Origin: Pollenia angustigena | Taxonomy: Eukaryota; Arthropoda; Insecta; Diptera; Polleniidae | Direction: 5' to 3' | DNA: 64,000 bases | Assembly: GCA_930367215.1 (NCBI GenBank) | Contig: OV884059.1 | Location: forward strand, 222,703,803 to 222,767,802 | In this document: positions 54,459 through 64,000 of the stretch, piece by piece | Numbering within the stretch: the stretch's first letter is position 1 | How the letters are laid out: each line of letters begins with the position of its first letter | Made by a program: the position numbers and the translations under genes | The notes under the pieces: generated by a model | What the model saw: the letters and a program-made list of their open reading frames with translations, nothing else | What the model was told of the DNA's origin: nothing | The model's database searches: none

Positions 54459-55339
54459 AAGGAATTGCAATGATCATTTCAAACCTAGGGAACCAAAAGT
54501 GGAAGTTAAACTCATTACTTTAGAAGTTTTATTTTATGTTTTATTAATTGTTTTTAAGTCTTTAATGTTATTTATTCTATTGTTAATTTATTTTAAATTA
54601 CAATAAGAATCTTCTTTCAATAAGTTTGTTGGGGTTTTTCTTCTTTTTAAATGTCTTTTATTAATAAAAACTTCAATTTTATATATATTATATTTCACAA
54701 ATTTATAAAGTACTTTCAAATAGATCTCACGATAATTCACCAAAATCAGTTTTTTAGATAGCTGGAGTGCAAAACTTAAAAAGCAAAAAATAAAGATCAT
54801 ATTCAAACCCCAATTAAGGCAGCAATTTGTTTCATAGTTTAAACATTTTTTAAAATTCAATAAAATGAAAACTACACTTAGTGTGCTGAAACATAGGTTA
54901 ACTTAATATTAAGGCAGGGGTGTTCATTATTATCGATATTTATATTTTTTTGGAATTTTTTTCTCCATTACTCCCTTTGGAAGCATATGGCTTCATCAAA
55001 GCATTTCCATATTACACAATTTGTTGCAGTTGTTTTCGCGCCTTCCCATGTGAGATATCACTCACTGCCATAGTTCTTTGAGTATAGATCCACATGGTAG
55101 TGTTATGTTGGCCTTGTATCAGTTTAGTTAACAAGTATGTGTTCCAGCTGAGTAGATGATTGGTCTGCTGTAGCAGTTTCTAGGATAATGGGGGCTGTCA
55201 TTTGTCTTTGACTAGAAACAAAGTTCTCTGTGTATTTGGTGTAGTGGCGGGGTACCTAGCTGATCTTTGATTCCTACCTTTTTCCCCTATTGTTTTGAAC
55301 GTATTTGAACGTATTTGTAAATATATTTTTTTTTAAAAA
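54459..55339. other. AT-rich DNA, no gene recognised
   Basis: Short frames with no family motif. Base composition becomes less AT-rich at about 55000-55290 without a recognisable cause. Confidence 0.35.
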
Positions 55340-55397
55340 GAAGAGAAAAATATATGAATATATATGGAAACCAATATCACTCAAAAAACATAGAAAA

Positions 55398-56020
55398 GAT
55401 AAACAACATTCTTACAAGTAATAGCTTTCCAAAAAATCTTATAAAAACTTTAATAACAAATACAGTAAGGAAAATGAATAACACAACATCCTGGCCACTC
55501 TAATGCTGACAAGGAGAAAAAACAATTTTATAGTGTAAAATACATACCTGGACTTACGGATAAACAGAACATCAAAGACACAATAGAGAAGAAAAACATA
55601 TTTTTTGCTTACAAACCTAATAAAACTTTAAGCACAATATTTACAAACATCAAAACACCAATAAACAAACAACAACAAAGCAATGTTGTTTACGAAATAC
55701 TATGTAAGGGAAAAAACGATCAAAGCGATTTGATTTATATTGGGACCACAAAGAGAACATTGGAAACAAGAATAACAGAACATAAAATGGACATAAACAA
55801 ATTAAAGGAAAGTACTGCTTTAGCCCAACACATAAAAAATACAAATCATACGGCAGATTTTGACAAAGTACGAATATTGGATAGAGAAGGAATAGAAAGG
55901 AAAAGATTCACAATAGAGACGCTAAGAATACAACAGAAAATAAAAAAGACGATGAACTTAAAAGAAGACACACAAAACATTAGTGCCAGTTACTGTGTTG
56001 CAATATCAAAAAACCTGTGA
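55398..56020 (+). pseudogene. Penelope-like polyprotein C-terminus, GIY-YIG domain
   Basis: Begins INNILTSNSFPKNLIKTLIT in one frame, shifts frame near 55490-55500, then reads KKQFYSVKYIPGLTDKQNI, AYKPNKTLSTIFTNIKTPI and QSNVVYEILC, the conserved linker. LIYIGTTKRTLETRITEHKM (from ~55727) is the GIY-YIG core with the catalytic Arg, and TALAQHIKNTNHTADFDKV completes the domain. The usual CxxC just before YIG is not clear. Stop TGA at 56018-56020. The frameshift and missing RT make it a pseudogene. Confidence 0.85.
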
Positions 56021-56205
56021 TATAATTTTTAAGTTTGTGTTTAATTTAATTTTTCATGTTTAATGTTTTTCATGCTTGTCTACAACAAATTATTGTTCAA
56101 TGTAATAAAAATTGATTTTCTTATTGTAAGTCATAATTAATTGTTGAAAAATGTTTGTTGTAATAATATTGTTATATATACTTTCTTTAATTTAAATAGA
56201 CGAAT

Positions 56206-56244
56206 CCCTTGATAAAGTGAACATAACATTCACGAAACGTTGGG
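56206..56244 (+). ncRNA. Hammerhead-like hairpin at 3' end of Penelope-like element
   Basis: CTTGATAA, a perfect 5-bp stem GTGAA/TTCAC with loop CATAACA, then GAAAC. The arrangement is that of CUGANGA-stem II-GAAA, but the first box differs from consensus at two positions, so the ribozyme, if real, is probably dead. Confidence 0.35.
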
Positions 56245-56320
56245 AAAATATGGATTAAATGCATTTTTAATTACATAAAAAAACTTTAGGCCGTATTAGC
56301 TCAAATAAAAATCTAATTTA

Positions 56321-56440
56321 ACTTCTGGAAGCATTGTTTAAGAGTCTTCCGGAAGAGTATCGCAAAGACGATGCTTCTACGGTTTGCCAATCATTTAAAC
56401 GTTATGGCGATACTTTTTTCGAACTTTCGCTTGAATAAAT
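56321..56440 (+). other. Coding-like 38-codon fragment, unknown
   Basis: One frame reads LLEALFKSLPEEYRKDDAST, then VCQSFKRYGDTFFELSLE and a stop. The composition is unlike chance frames here. No start codon in frame nearby. I do not recognise the family; a retroelement Gag or an exon fragment are possible. Confidence 0.3.
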
Positions 56441-57438
56441 GCTAGCTAGGATAGTGTATGTAGCCGTATGTGAGTGTGAATCTGTGTGTAGATGCGCGAG
56501 TACCCACTTTTGCGGTACATCTAGGCTCACAACACAGTGTTGTGGATCAACAATAAAAACTTTTTAAAGTTTTCTTTTTAAACAATTACTTACATGTGGG
56601 CGTTAATTGGATTTTAAACTAAATAAACTGTTTAATTTTGTTTAGTTTGTTTTCCTTTTAATTTAAAACTCAAACGAATGGTTTAAAAAATAGGGGGAAA
56701 AATTGTCAAAGAATTTAAAACATGAATTGGAATAGTTTTATTTATAACTGATTGAAAGACTTAAGAATATATTCTAAAACATTTCTCAGCGCAAGATAAA
56801 AGGACTTACAAGATAGTCCTCCGCAAGGTATTTACAATTGTTAGCTTTGATTTGTTTTCATATTACTGATAATTTGTGGATTCTGTTTCGAAAGAACCGC
56901 CTATATTTTTAAGAACCCAACCGAACTGTATTAATTTTTGATGTCTTCGATTGAAGTGAAGCATATCACAGGCAAGAATAACTTCGTTAAAAAGTTTTGC
57001 TTTTCGCTTGAACTTTACAGAACTCTATACACAGTTGAAAATTATAGGAAATGATGGCCCTGACCATGTCCTTATGTCTTGCTAAAGAGCTTATTCCTTG
57101 ATTAAGAGCATAGTTGCCTTAACCACTCGACCAAACACGCGTTTACCAACCGTTCCTCTGTGTAAACGCAACCACGATACACATGTTAAAATAAGAGTTT
57201 ATGAGAATAATACATTCGCCCTCTTGTATAGGAGCTGGAGCTATTTAACTTTCGCTTCTTTTTGCATCTATTTTACTACCACTTCTTAGCAGCATGTGTT
57301 GAATAGCAACAGCCCCTAGTAAGAACCACCAGCAGGCCAACCTTCCTACCAAAGTGGTGAAAAATCTGCGCTTGAAGCTGACTTTTTAAGATTTTCTTTG
57401 CCGCGACTGTTGGGTGAGCCTCGGAGAGACCTTACGAA
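56441..57438. other. Unresolved, includes tRNA-like half and dispersed-repeat pieces
   Basis: On the minus strand near 57110-57135, GGTCGAGTGGTTAAGGC is a near-perfect tRNA(Ser)-type A box, without a matching B box downstream. 57225-57330 ('aggagctggagctat', 'agcaacagcccctagt') is related to 58390-58480 and 62290-62370. No coding region recognised. Confidence 0.35.
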
Positions 57439-58104
57439 TAGTGCTGGCATACTATCGATATTTTCTACTATCGATATTTATCGATAGTTCAGATTTCACT
57501 ATCGATATTACTATCGACTGAATGGTTGTACTTGTGCAGGAAAACTTTAATTATTTTTTTATAAGGCTACAGTTCGTTGTTTTTATCACTTTATTGAATG
57601 TATGAGAGGTATGTATATACGCACTTTATTTTAGATGGAAGTTTTTTAAAAATTAATAGGTACTTTTCTGGAGGAACCGACACAATAGGGACTATAAGAT
57701 ATTCCATTGCAACTTTAAAAAATTTTCTAAATTCTAAACCCAAAAAGGTAATCAATCTAGCGAACTTATCCTCTAATGGTCGTTCATTGTTTTGTCTTAT
57801 GCCTGCAATTGCATTTTTTTTAAATACAAAAATATTTGTCATTTCAGTCCCTATATTAACATGTAAAAATTTCGACTAAATGTCCTTTAATTAGCAGTAA
57901 AAAGCACTGCTAAGCAAGCCATACCACGTGCCATTCTTGCTGTTTGTATTCATTGCTGTAGTTCACACAATGTGTGTGTATAGCTGCTGTTAGATGTCTT
58001 CATAGCTGTATTTTAAATAATAAAAATGTCGATATTTATATTTTTCCTATTGATATTTTCGATATTTTAAGACTATCGATAATATCGATAGTTTCCCAGC
58101 ACTA
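57439..58104 (-). mobile_element. hAT derivative with perfect 8-bp target duplication
   Basis: Left TAGTGCTGGCATACTATCGA, right inward TAGTGCTGGGAAACTATCGA. The flanks CTTACGAA (57431-57438 and 58105-58112) are identical. The TATCGATA word is repeated near both ends. A hAT C-terminal coding relic is on the minus strand. A second, truncated copy is at 26612-27148. Confidence 0.9.
57612..57800 (-). pseudogene. hAT transposase C-terminal relic
   Basis: The frame shows KVAMEYLIVPIVSVPPEKYL then IFKKLPSKIK, a decayed form of the hAT dimerisation motif (A-x-x-YL-x-IPATS-x-P-SERVFS). It is the only coding left in the 666-bp element and lacks any catalytic region. Confidence 0.6.
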
Positions 58105-58480
58105 CTTACGAATAGTCAGTCCGGAGCCGTTTCTCCGGGGCTACTGACTGGAATGAGTTGAAATCTCTGGTCAGCAACGATTTTAAGGTGTTCCAATGTT
58201 GAACTATGCCGAATTTCAGGTATTCACTGTGATATCGATTTATATGAGCACTTGCACAATGGTCTAATCTCATGGTGGATCTTAACCACATGCTGTGTTA
58301 ATATTAAGAACTTACCAAATGCCACGTGTGTGCTCGGCTAATACAGCCAAGGGACGCAATTAAGTGTATAGTCCGGAAAAAACTATGCACTCAACTCTTT
58401 GTTAAGGAGCTGGTGCTATGTAACCTTCGCTGCTTAAAGATAAACCAGCAGCTTATATTAAAAAGCAACAGCACAAGATA
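58105..58480. repeat. Dispersed ~300-bp repeat, copy 1
   Basis: Shares with 62095-62370 the ordered blocks CACTGTGATATCGATTTA, GGTGGATCT(T/C)AACCAC, TGTGTTAA, CACTTACCAAAT (ACTTACCAAAT here), 'aagtgtata' and 'aggagc(t/c)gg(t/a)gctat'. Divergence is moderate. The CGAT/ATCG and 'gtggatctcaaccac' palindromes are preserved. Family unknown; an LTR or element end is possible. Confidence 0.6.
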
Positions 58481-59593
58481 AACCATCCTCTCAAATCGGA
58501 TCATTCCACTGATTCTTCTGATAAATTCTCTTGGGAATAGCACTCTTTGTCAATAAGCATTATTCTGTTCAAAATACAATCTATGCTTAACCATCACTCC
58601 ACACACTCTGACAGAACACCAACGCACATCCAGAAGATCACACATTACACCAATATTTTGATTCAAAGACGTACTCTCGTGCTTGCGCCAACGCACTTGA
58701 ACAGCACCAACAGCATCGACTCTTCTTTCTATTAAGAAGACTACTAGGTCCTCACTATAACACCAACGCACAACTCTCTTACTCCACTTACAATAGAGTG
58801 TATGCAAAAGGCGACATCAACCAATTGTCAGACCGGTACTAATTCAACGGGGGCTTCTTACTCCCGTGGTAGCTGATAACCGCGGGTACTCTGGTGTGTA
58901 CAAGACTCATGAAATTTGAGAACTTTAAGAGCCCTAGCATTCGATTGTTTACCGTAATCTTGGTCTTGGCTATGCATCACAAATTTTCCCCAGTGAATGT
59001 TACAATAAGAGTAAATGACTCTTCAAGGTGCCTTAACTGCGTCCCCTTAGAGGCGCAGAATATCCCCCGGGGAGTTAGTTTTGACTGGAGGAACCTACAC
59101 CAAAGTTTGGAACAACCCTTTAATGCTTTCCTACACACCTCTGGGGGAGGAATAGCATACAGAGGACAACCGCTAGCAAGTTAAATTAAGCGAAAGGTTT
59201 TGCCAAAATCCCTAAACTGGTCTTTGAATTTCCACTCGATTTGGGTTTAAATCACAACCGCCACGTGATCCCCACTTAAAATCTTCTTACTAAACAGTTT
59301 AGCGCTTTATTACTCCCTGAGGGCTACTTGTTCCCGATTTTCACCATATTTGGCAATTCAAGTTTAAGACAAGCTTAGGAATTGATGGCAAATGTACTTA
59401 TTTTTCCGAGAATGCAAGTTAAGAGTTGTGTGCTTTACAAGATAACATAAATGTTTAGTCCTTTTACTCCTGTAAGGAGCATAGGCCGACTTCTCAAGAT
59501 GCTTATGCATATCACTGGGGGAATCTTATACAGACAAGTTACTTTTAGGTTGATCTAAGCTAATGGAACAGTGGTACTTCTTCTTCTGTCCAC
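58481..59593. other. Unidentified, less AT-rich stretch, no gene supported
   Basis: Base composition is more balanced than elsewhere. A 96-codon frame at 58894-59184 (+) has no motif I know. The closeness of two dispersed-repeat copies and a LINE C-terminus suggests degraded retroelement sequence. Confidence 0.3.
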
Positions 59594-59791
59594 TTAACTT
59601 CTATCGGAGCGTAGGCACCGTTCAACGTTTCTCCTAGGTTTACTGCTGGATGCTTTCGCTTTAATTTCATTCCACGATACTCCACTTTCTTTAATGTCTT
59701 TTTGCAGACTTTTCCTCCAAGTTGTTTTTGTCCGACCTTTTTTCTTGTTGCCCTGTGGGTGCCAGTCTAGTGCTTGTTGTATTACAGACAA
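59594..59791 (-). pseudogene. Non-LTR retrotransposon ORF2 C-terminus fragment
   Basis: ALDWHPQGNKKKGRTKTTWR then KSLQKDIKESGVSWNEIKAK and an SSSKPRRNVERCL end match the LINE pattern ALxWxPxGxRxRGRPxxTWRRxxxxxxxxxGxxWxExxxxAxDRxxWRxxVxALC. The basic RGRP core has become KGRT. RT and endonuclease are missing. Clade uncertain (RTE-like or CR1-like endings look similar). Confidence 0.75.
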
Positions 59792-60884
59792 GGTATTCTG
59801 AGTTGATCGAAAAAAAAATTGGAGTAAGCAAGAACGAGTTCTGCGCTATTACACGGATGAGGCTAGACTTTCATTCAAAGGTTATAAGTTATCAATAGAA
59901 TCAGTTTAAGTCAAAAAATATCTTATATAATTATCGTCTGGCCATGCTTTGAGCAGCTTATAATAAAATTCGCCATTTTAATTTTAACAAATATAGAACC
60001 TTTAAATAGCGCAATGCGTATTTCGATATTGCCTTGATTCTAGATTCGCTGTCAATATTTAGAAAATCGCTATTAATTAGTATAATATATTTCTTCATTC
60101 GTATGGTCACAATGTGATGCAAAAAACTTTCTTTGTTTTTGTACCATTGAAGAAAATAGGAAAATGCAGCCTGCTGTTTTTAATGAAATCAGTTTTATTA
60201 ATGTTTAGACAATATTATTGTTTTTCCCTTGGATAAATTCACCGTACAAAAAAAACTATGAAATTAAAATAAATGACTTGAATGAAATAAAGCCAACCAC
60301 GTTCTCGGAAAATTGACTACCAGGCAAGCAGATGGTAGACTCAGCGGGCAAGCTGACAGGCATATCAATTTAAATTTTTTTTTAAATCACCTTAAAAATG
60401 GCAATTGAATATACATAGAAACATGAAAAGTATAAAAAATAATAAAAATATAAAAAAGAAATTCAAACTAAAATAAAACGAATCAATGCAGTCAATAAAT
60501 TGTGAATGCATAAATGGAAAAAAATATGAAAACGAACAAAAAAGGAGAGTACATTTCAACATGATATTTTGTAGATATTTTCAATTTTTTTTATTTGTTT
60601 TTAATTTTAAATAAAAACACAGAAAGGCATGGAAAACATACGAATTTGCTTTTTTCTATTTCGCTTTAAAATTGCATTCGATTTAGATATCACAACATTG
60701 TTGGCCAAAAACACACACTCTTTTTTATTTTTCAAAGCAAATCGTGGTATTTGAAATATGTACAGGTTTCCCTAATACAGTCAGGAATTTAAAGAAATTA
60801 GGAAAAAAAACCAAATTTAGATAACTACAAGTTTTAGAAAAACAAGAAATGTAGAAAATGGTTTCAGAATAATAATCTAAACAA
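59792..60884. other. AT-rich DNA, no gene recognised
   Basis: Long A-rich stretches at 60400-60560. No repeats or coding motifs that I can support. Confidence 0.35.
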
Positions 60885-61855
60885 GTTAGAGTGCTATATT
60901 CGGCTGTGCTGAATCTTTGATACCCTCCACCGACAGTTCGAATGTTTAAGAAGTAATATCTGCATGATGTTATTATTATCTTAAACTGTGACGATTTGTT
61001 ATTAATTATGGTTTTAGGCGACTAAACTGTTTTCCGGTAATAGGGTTTTTATGGGGCCTAGGGTAAGTTATGGACCGATCATCACGAAATTTCACAGCGT
61101 CATTTCTAGTCCTTTAAAACTGTGACGTACCAATTTCTGTTATGATAGCATTATTAATTGTGGTCTTAGGTATACTAGGGAGTAGGGTTTCTATGGGGCC
61201 TAGGGTAAATTATGTACCGAACTTCACGAAATTTCACGGTATCATTTATAGTCCTACAAAACTGTGACGAGCCAAAATTTGTTATGATTGCATTATTTTT
61301 GACGGTTTTAGGCGTACTAAACAGTTTTCCGGTAGAAGTGTTTATATGGGGCTTAGGGTAAATTATAAACGGGTCTTCACGAAATTTAACAGCGTGATTT
61401 CCAGTCAAATAAAACAAATTTTTCCAAAATCTTATCGCATTCCGTGCCTTGTTCCAGCATTTATGTTATTTTTTGTAACAAAATTATCAATTTTTTTAGG
61501 TGGTGGTTCCACATTTTGATTCATAGCTCTGGTCCTACTGAACCGATTTTGCTGGATTTCAATCCCAAACTGCTTACGATAACTACAAGCAATTTGGCAC
61601 CAAGGTTGTTCATTTCTTTTGAGTTGTTCGAAAGTGAGCGTGTTTTCAACAGACGGACAGAGAGACGGACAGACAGACAGACAGACGGACAGACAGACGG
61701 ACATGGCTAAATCGACTTAGAATTACTCAAGGACCCAGAATATATATACTTTATGGGGCCTGAGATGAATAATAAAAAAGTTTCACACGGAATGACAAAC
61801 TTAATATACCCTCTTCACAACTAATTGTGGTGGAGGGTATAAAAAAGAAAGGGAC
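60885..61855 (+). mobile_element. DINE-1/Helentron-like repeat, complete copy F
   Basis: Opens with 'agttagagtgctatattcgg', a small stem and GATACCCTCCACCG; closes with 'ggaatgacaaacttaatata' and a hairpin (ACCCTCTTCACAAC...GTGGTGGAGGGT) ending at 'tataaaaaagaa'. The centre has three tandem ~148-bp units and a (GACA/GACG)n block (61655-61705). A centre with ~150-bp tandem repeats and stem-loop ends resembles DINE-1 organisation. Confidence 0.6.
60978..61410. repeat. Three tandem ~148-bp units in DINE-like element
   Basis: 'atggggcctagggtaa(g/a)ttat' occurs at about 61050, 61194 and, diverged, 61347. Each unit continues with TCACGAAATTTCAC and AACTGTGACG. Confidence 0.8.
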
Positions 61856-61934
61856 TCGGCACTTAAACTAGCAGTTTAAATTTTTGGGATAAATAACGAG
61901 CCATTATGGCTCTATCTCTTAATTTAAAGCCATT

Positions 61935-62073
61935 CACCCTTATCGTGGTTGGCGAATTTAGAATACGCCTGCGACTGTTTAGTAATAGATTAAAAGAAAT
62001 AAGTTCACTTTCTCTTTAATCTATTACCAAACAGTCGCAGGCGTATTTTAAATTCACCAACCATGTAAGGGTG
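61935..62073. repeat. Near-perfect hairpin, ~62-bp arms
   Basis: CACCCTTATCGTGGTTGGCG ... CGCCTGCGACTGTTTAGTAA on the left is mirrored on the right ending in GGGTG, with a loop around ATAAGTTCAC. It is GC-richer than its neighbours. Probably a very short hairpin MITE. Confidence 0.85.
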
Positions 62074-62094
62074 ATTGTCTCCTTATAAGGAAAT

Positions 62095-62400
62095 TTACAC
62101 TCAGACCACTGTGATATCGATTTACGTGAATTCCTGTCTTGTGACCTAACTTAACGGTGGATCTCAACCACTTGGTGTGTTAACTTTAAGCACTTACCAA
62201 ATTCTCCTGGGTGAGTGAAGGATCATTTGCACATACAGGTAACAATTTAAGTGTATAATTCTTAAAAAATTATACACCCACCCCTTGTTTAGGAGCCGGA
62301 GCTATCTAACCTCCACTGCTATTCATCAATCCTAGAGGCTTATTGTACAATAGCAACAGCTCCTAGAGAGTTCACTCCCCTCAATTCGAATTTTACAAGT
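62095..62400. repeat. Dispersed ~300-bp repeat, copy 2
   Basis: See 58105-58480. Here 'aggagccggagctatctaac' and 'agcaacagctcctagag' are preserved, also seen at 57225-57330. Confidence 0.6.
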
Positions 62401-62807
62401 AGAAGCCCCATGTAGTTTATGAACTCTCTACTCGAGACTTTGGGGTTAAACCAAAGCCACCAAGTGCTCCCCGATAGTATCATTTCAGTGAAAAACAAGG
62501 CTTACGCAAAGACAATCATCCTGAAAGACAAAAAGTATTTCCACAGTAAGATCAGTGAGCATTACTTATCGGAGGCGACTGAATCCCGACGTTTTTTTCC
62601 TGTTGTTTTTGCATTACAGAATACCGATTGGCCAATTTTTCACATTTTTAATGGGAACATCGTAACAGAGAATAGCGATTGTTCGTATTTATATATTTTC
62701 GAGATGCAGTGACTCTCGCATCGTAAGACAGAATAAGTTCCCAGCAACCAATTGCAGCTGTAGTGTTGTCTTCCAGGGCTGTTGTTGTTTTTGCAGCAGG
62801 GATACCA
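62401..62807. other. Unidentified; one 97-codon frame
   Basis: 62419-62712 (+) starts MNSLLETLGLNQSHQVLPDS. Composition is less biased than chance frames here, but I recognise no motif. Could be retroelement-derived given the adjacent dispersed repeat. Not called as a gene. Confidence 0.3.
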
Positions 62808-63053
62808 GGGTACTAATTCTGCCAGTCGTAATCGAATGAATACTTTTCCGATTCGAAAGCAATTTTATTTCTTATTCTTTAAGTCGATACTAAAAGAATC
62901 TAAATTATTTTTTCGGTGTTGTGAAAACTTAAATAAATGCTGTACACCGTAAGAAAATAATTTCGATTCGTTCAGTATCGACTGAAATAATAAGAAATAA
63001 AATTGCTCTCGAATAGAAAAAGTATTCGATCGCGACTGCCAGAATTAGCCCCC
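62808..63053. mobile_element. Hairpin MITE, copy 3 (GGCCTNATTCTGGCAGTCG family)
   Basis: Left TACTAATTCTGCCAGTCGTA and the inverse of the right GCGACTGCCAGAATTAGCCC; GATTCGAAAGCAATTTTATT in the arm matches 16404-16632. Directly abuts the transposase relic at 63060. Confidence 0.75.
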
Positions 63054-63059
63054 TGAAGA

Positions 63060-63310
63060 AAAGGTGTTGCTGAGTTGATAATACTTGGTCGGTGTTCATT
63101 GAACTTTTGTATCTCGACAAATAATAGTCTAGTGGGATCGAATCGCATGATCTTAGCGGATTGCTCCAACTGTGAGATTAATTGCTCACTTAACTCTTTT
63201 CTTAATAGGACCATGTTATTGCGAGCCGTGCGGCTTGTGGTGCTGTCTATTTGAAACCAGATGTCGACCTATTTTTTCCAATTCTTCCATTACAAAAAAA
63301 TCCCATAAAA
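63060..63310 (-). pseudogene. Tc1/mariner (DD41D-type) transposase relic
   Basis: Minus strand reads VDIWFQIDSTTSRTARNNMV, LLRKELSEQLIS and MRFDPTRL, aligning with DMWFQQDGATCHTANETMAL ... RSCDLTPLD of the intact transposase at 42269-43354. A stop (TAG near 63270) and drift at the CDLTPLD box show it is dead. N- and C-terminal parts are absent. Confidence 0.75.
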
Positions 63311-64000
63311 AATGTTAGTCCAAAAGAGTGTTTCTGATGGAAAAGTTGCTTTGATAAGCAAAGTATTGTATACGTTATTCTATTCTTGTGGAAGTTTATA
63401 GCGAACACTACACAGATGAAAATTCAATGGGGGTCATGAGCCCCTTGGCTAGTTGAGCACTGTATTTCTAAAATTATAAATTGGGTTTGGAGGCTGTCAC
63501 GATTGAATTCTACTTTGTGAACCGCCCGCCCTTTCCACCCACTGAACTGAAGGCAAAATCCGTCCTTGTGGAGATTTTGATGTGATAGACTGGGAATGTG
63601 ATAAAGGGGGGAAAAAATAAAAAATCGGGTGTTATTTGATACAAATCTAAAAAAAATCATAGTATTGCGACTTTGACCCTGTTAAAAGCTTGAAGGGATC
63701 GCATTTGAAAAGAGTATAAAGAACTCGGGTAGACAAATATCTAACTTTTTCTATGTGTTTTTGCGCTTGCTATCGCTTGAAACCTGTTTCAGCACTGCAC
63801 TTGCAGGGATCCCTGTACCTGCTGTTTTTTACCCACGGCCTTTAAATAGTTTCCAAATGCACTCAACACTACACATAAATGAGTTGAATTGGGTAGAGAA
63901 ATTATTGTGGGTTTGTGAGTTGGCTGGTTTTCACAGCCAATAATTTCGTTAAAATGAATATTTCAAGATAAAATTAAAATGCGAAATGTATTTAGTGTGA
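63311..64000. other. Unidentified right edge of window
   Basis: A 78-codon minus frame (63660-63424) contains FSGWKGRAVHKVEFNRDSLQ and QTQFIILEIQCSTSQGAHDP. It is less AT-biased than neighbours and may be part of a gene or element cut off at the window edge, but I do not recognise it. Confidence 0.3.

Larger units (their letters stand above)
55380..56280 (+). mobile_element. Penelope-like element, 5'-truncated 3' end
   Basis: Carries the region after the RT domain, the GIY-YIG endonuclease and a 3' UTR with a hammerhead-like hairpin. Only Penelope-like retroelements join a telomerase-type RT to a C-terminal GIY-YIG nuclease. The RT catalytic core is missing, so this is a dead truncated copy. 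Confidence 0.8.

Noticed and set aside
61655..61705. (GACA)n block as an independent microsatellite locus
   Set aside because: It is a standard internal part of the DINE-like family, present also at 24030 and 27170.

Overview
The window is gene-poor, strongly AT-rich nuclear DNA from an insect, most likely a cyclorrhaphan fly (blow fly, house fly or relative). The evidence is the transposon population: an I-clade LINE with an RNase H domain and a TAAA-type tail, a Tc1/mariner transposase of the DD41D type first described from tephritid flies, a Transib element, Penelope-like elements, several hAT relics, tRNA-derived SINEs, and dipteran repeats whose ends read like 'tatacccttcaccac' and 'attcggc...gccgaatat'. 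I see no host protein-coding gene, no tRNA gene that looks functional and no rRNA. Only two long open frames survive: the I-like LINE ORF2 (48485-52183, +) and the DD41D transposase (42269-43354, -). Nearly everything else recognisable is a relic or a non-autonomous repeat.

Layout. 1-7.4 kb: a 413-bp tandem duplication, a hAT C-terminal relic, a truncated LINE 3' end and part of a DINE/Helentron-like repeat. 7.4-18.5 kb: a long-TIR element, a hAT relic with a MITE inside it, a DINE-like repeat carrying a 0.5-kb-arm fold-back, SINE heads, a MITE hosting a Penelope-like 3' end plus a SINE, and two hairpin MITEs. 18.49-21.72 kb: a complete but dead Transib element with RSS-like ends and a perfect 5-bp target duplication. 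22-28.6 kb: 387-bp tandem units, DINE-like pieces, a fold-back element with 82-bp repeats, and two hAT remnants, one hosting a Penelope-like inverted pair. 28.6-36.4 kb: MITEs and a deleted DD41D element. 36.5-40.7 kb: roughly 20-bp minisatellite arrays bracketing a second fold-back element. 42.2-43.4 kb: intact transposase. 43.6-47.9 kb: a LINE relic split by a 3.1-kb nested MITE. 48.05-52.32 kb: the I-like LINE. 53-64 kb: MITEs, a Penelope-like fragment, a hAT derivative with an 8-bp target duplication, a LINE C-terminus, a DINE-like repeat and a transposase relic.

The most interesting signals are the Transib element (CACWRTG heptamers, 22-bp spacers, nonamer-like AT tracts, CGCCG duplication, RAG1-like core with a stop just before the predicted catalytic Glu); a long RNA-like hairpin between ORF1 and ORF2 of the LINE; an exon-like core with a splice donor conserved between two otherwise different MITEs; and a recurrent architecture in which short-TIR elements are filled with repeats of one private word. 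All homology calls were made by eye from motifs; no database search was run.
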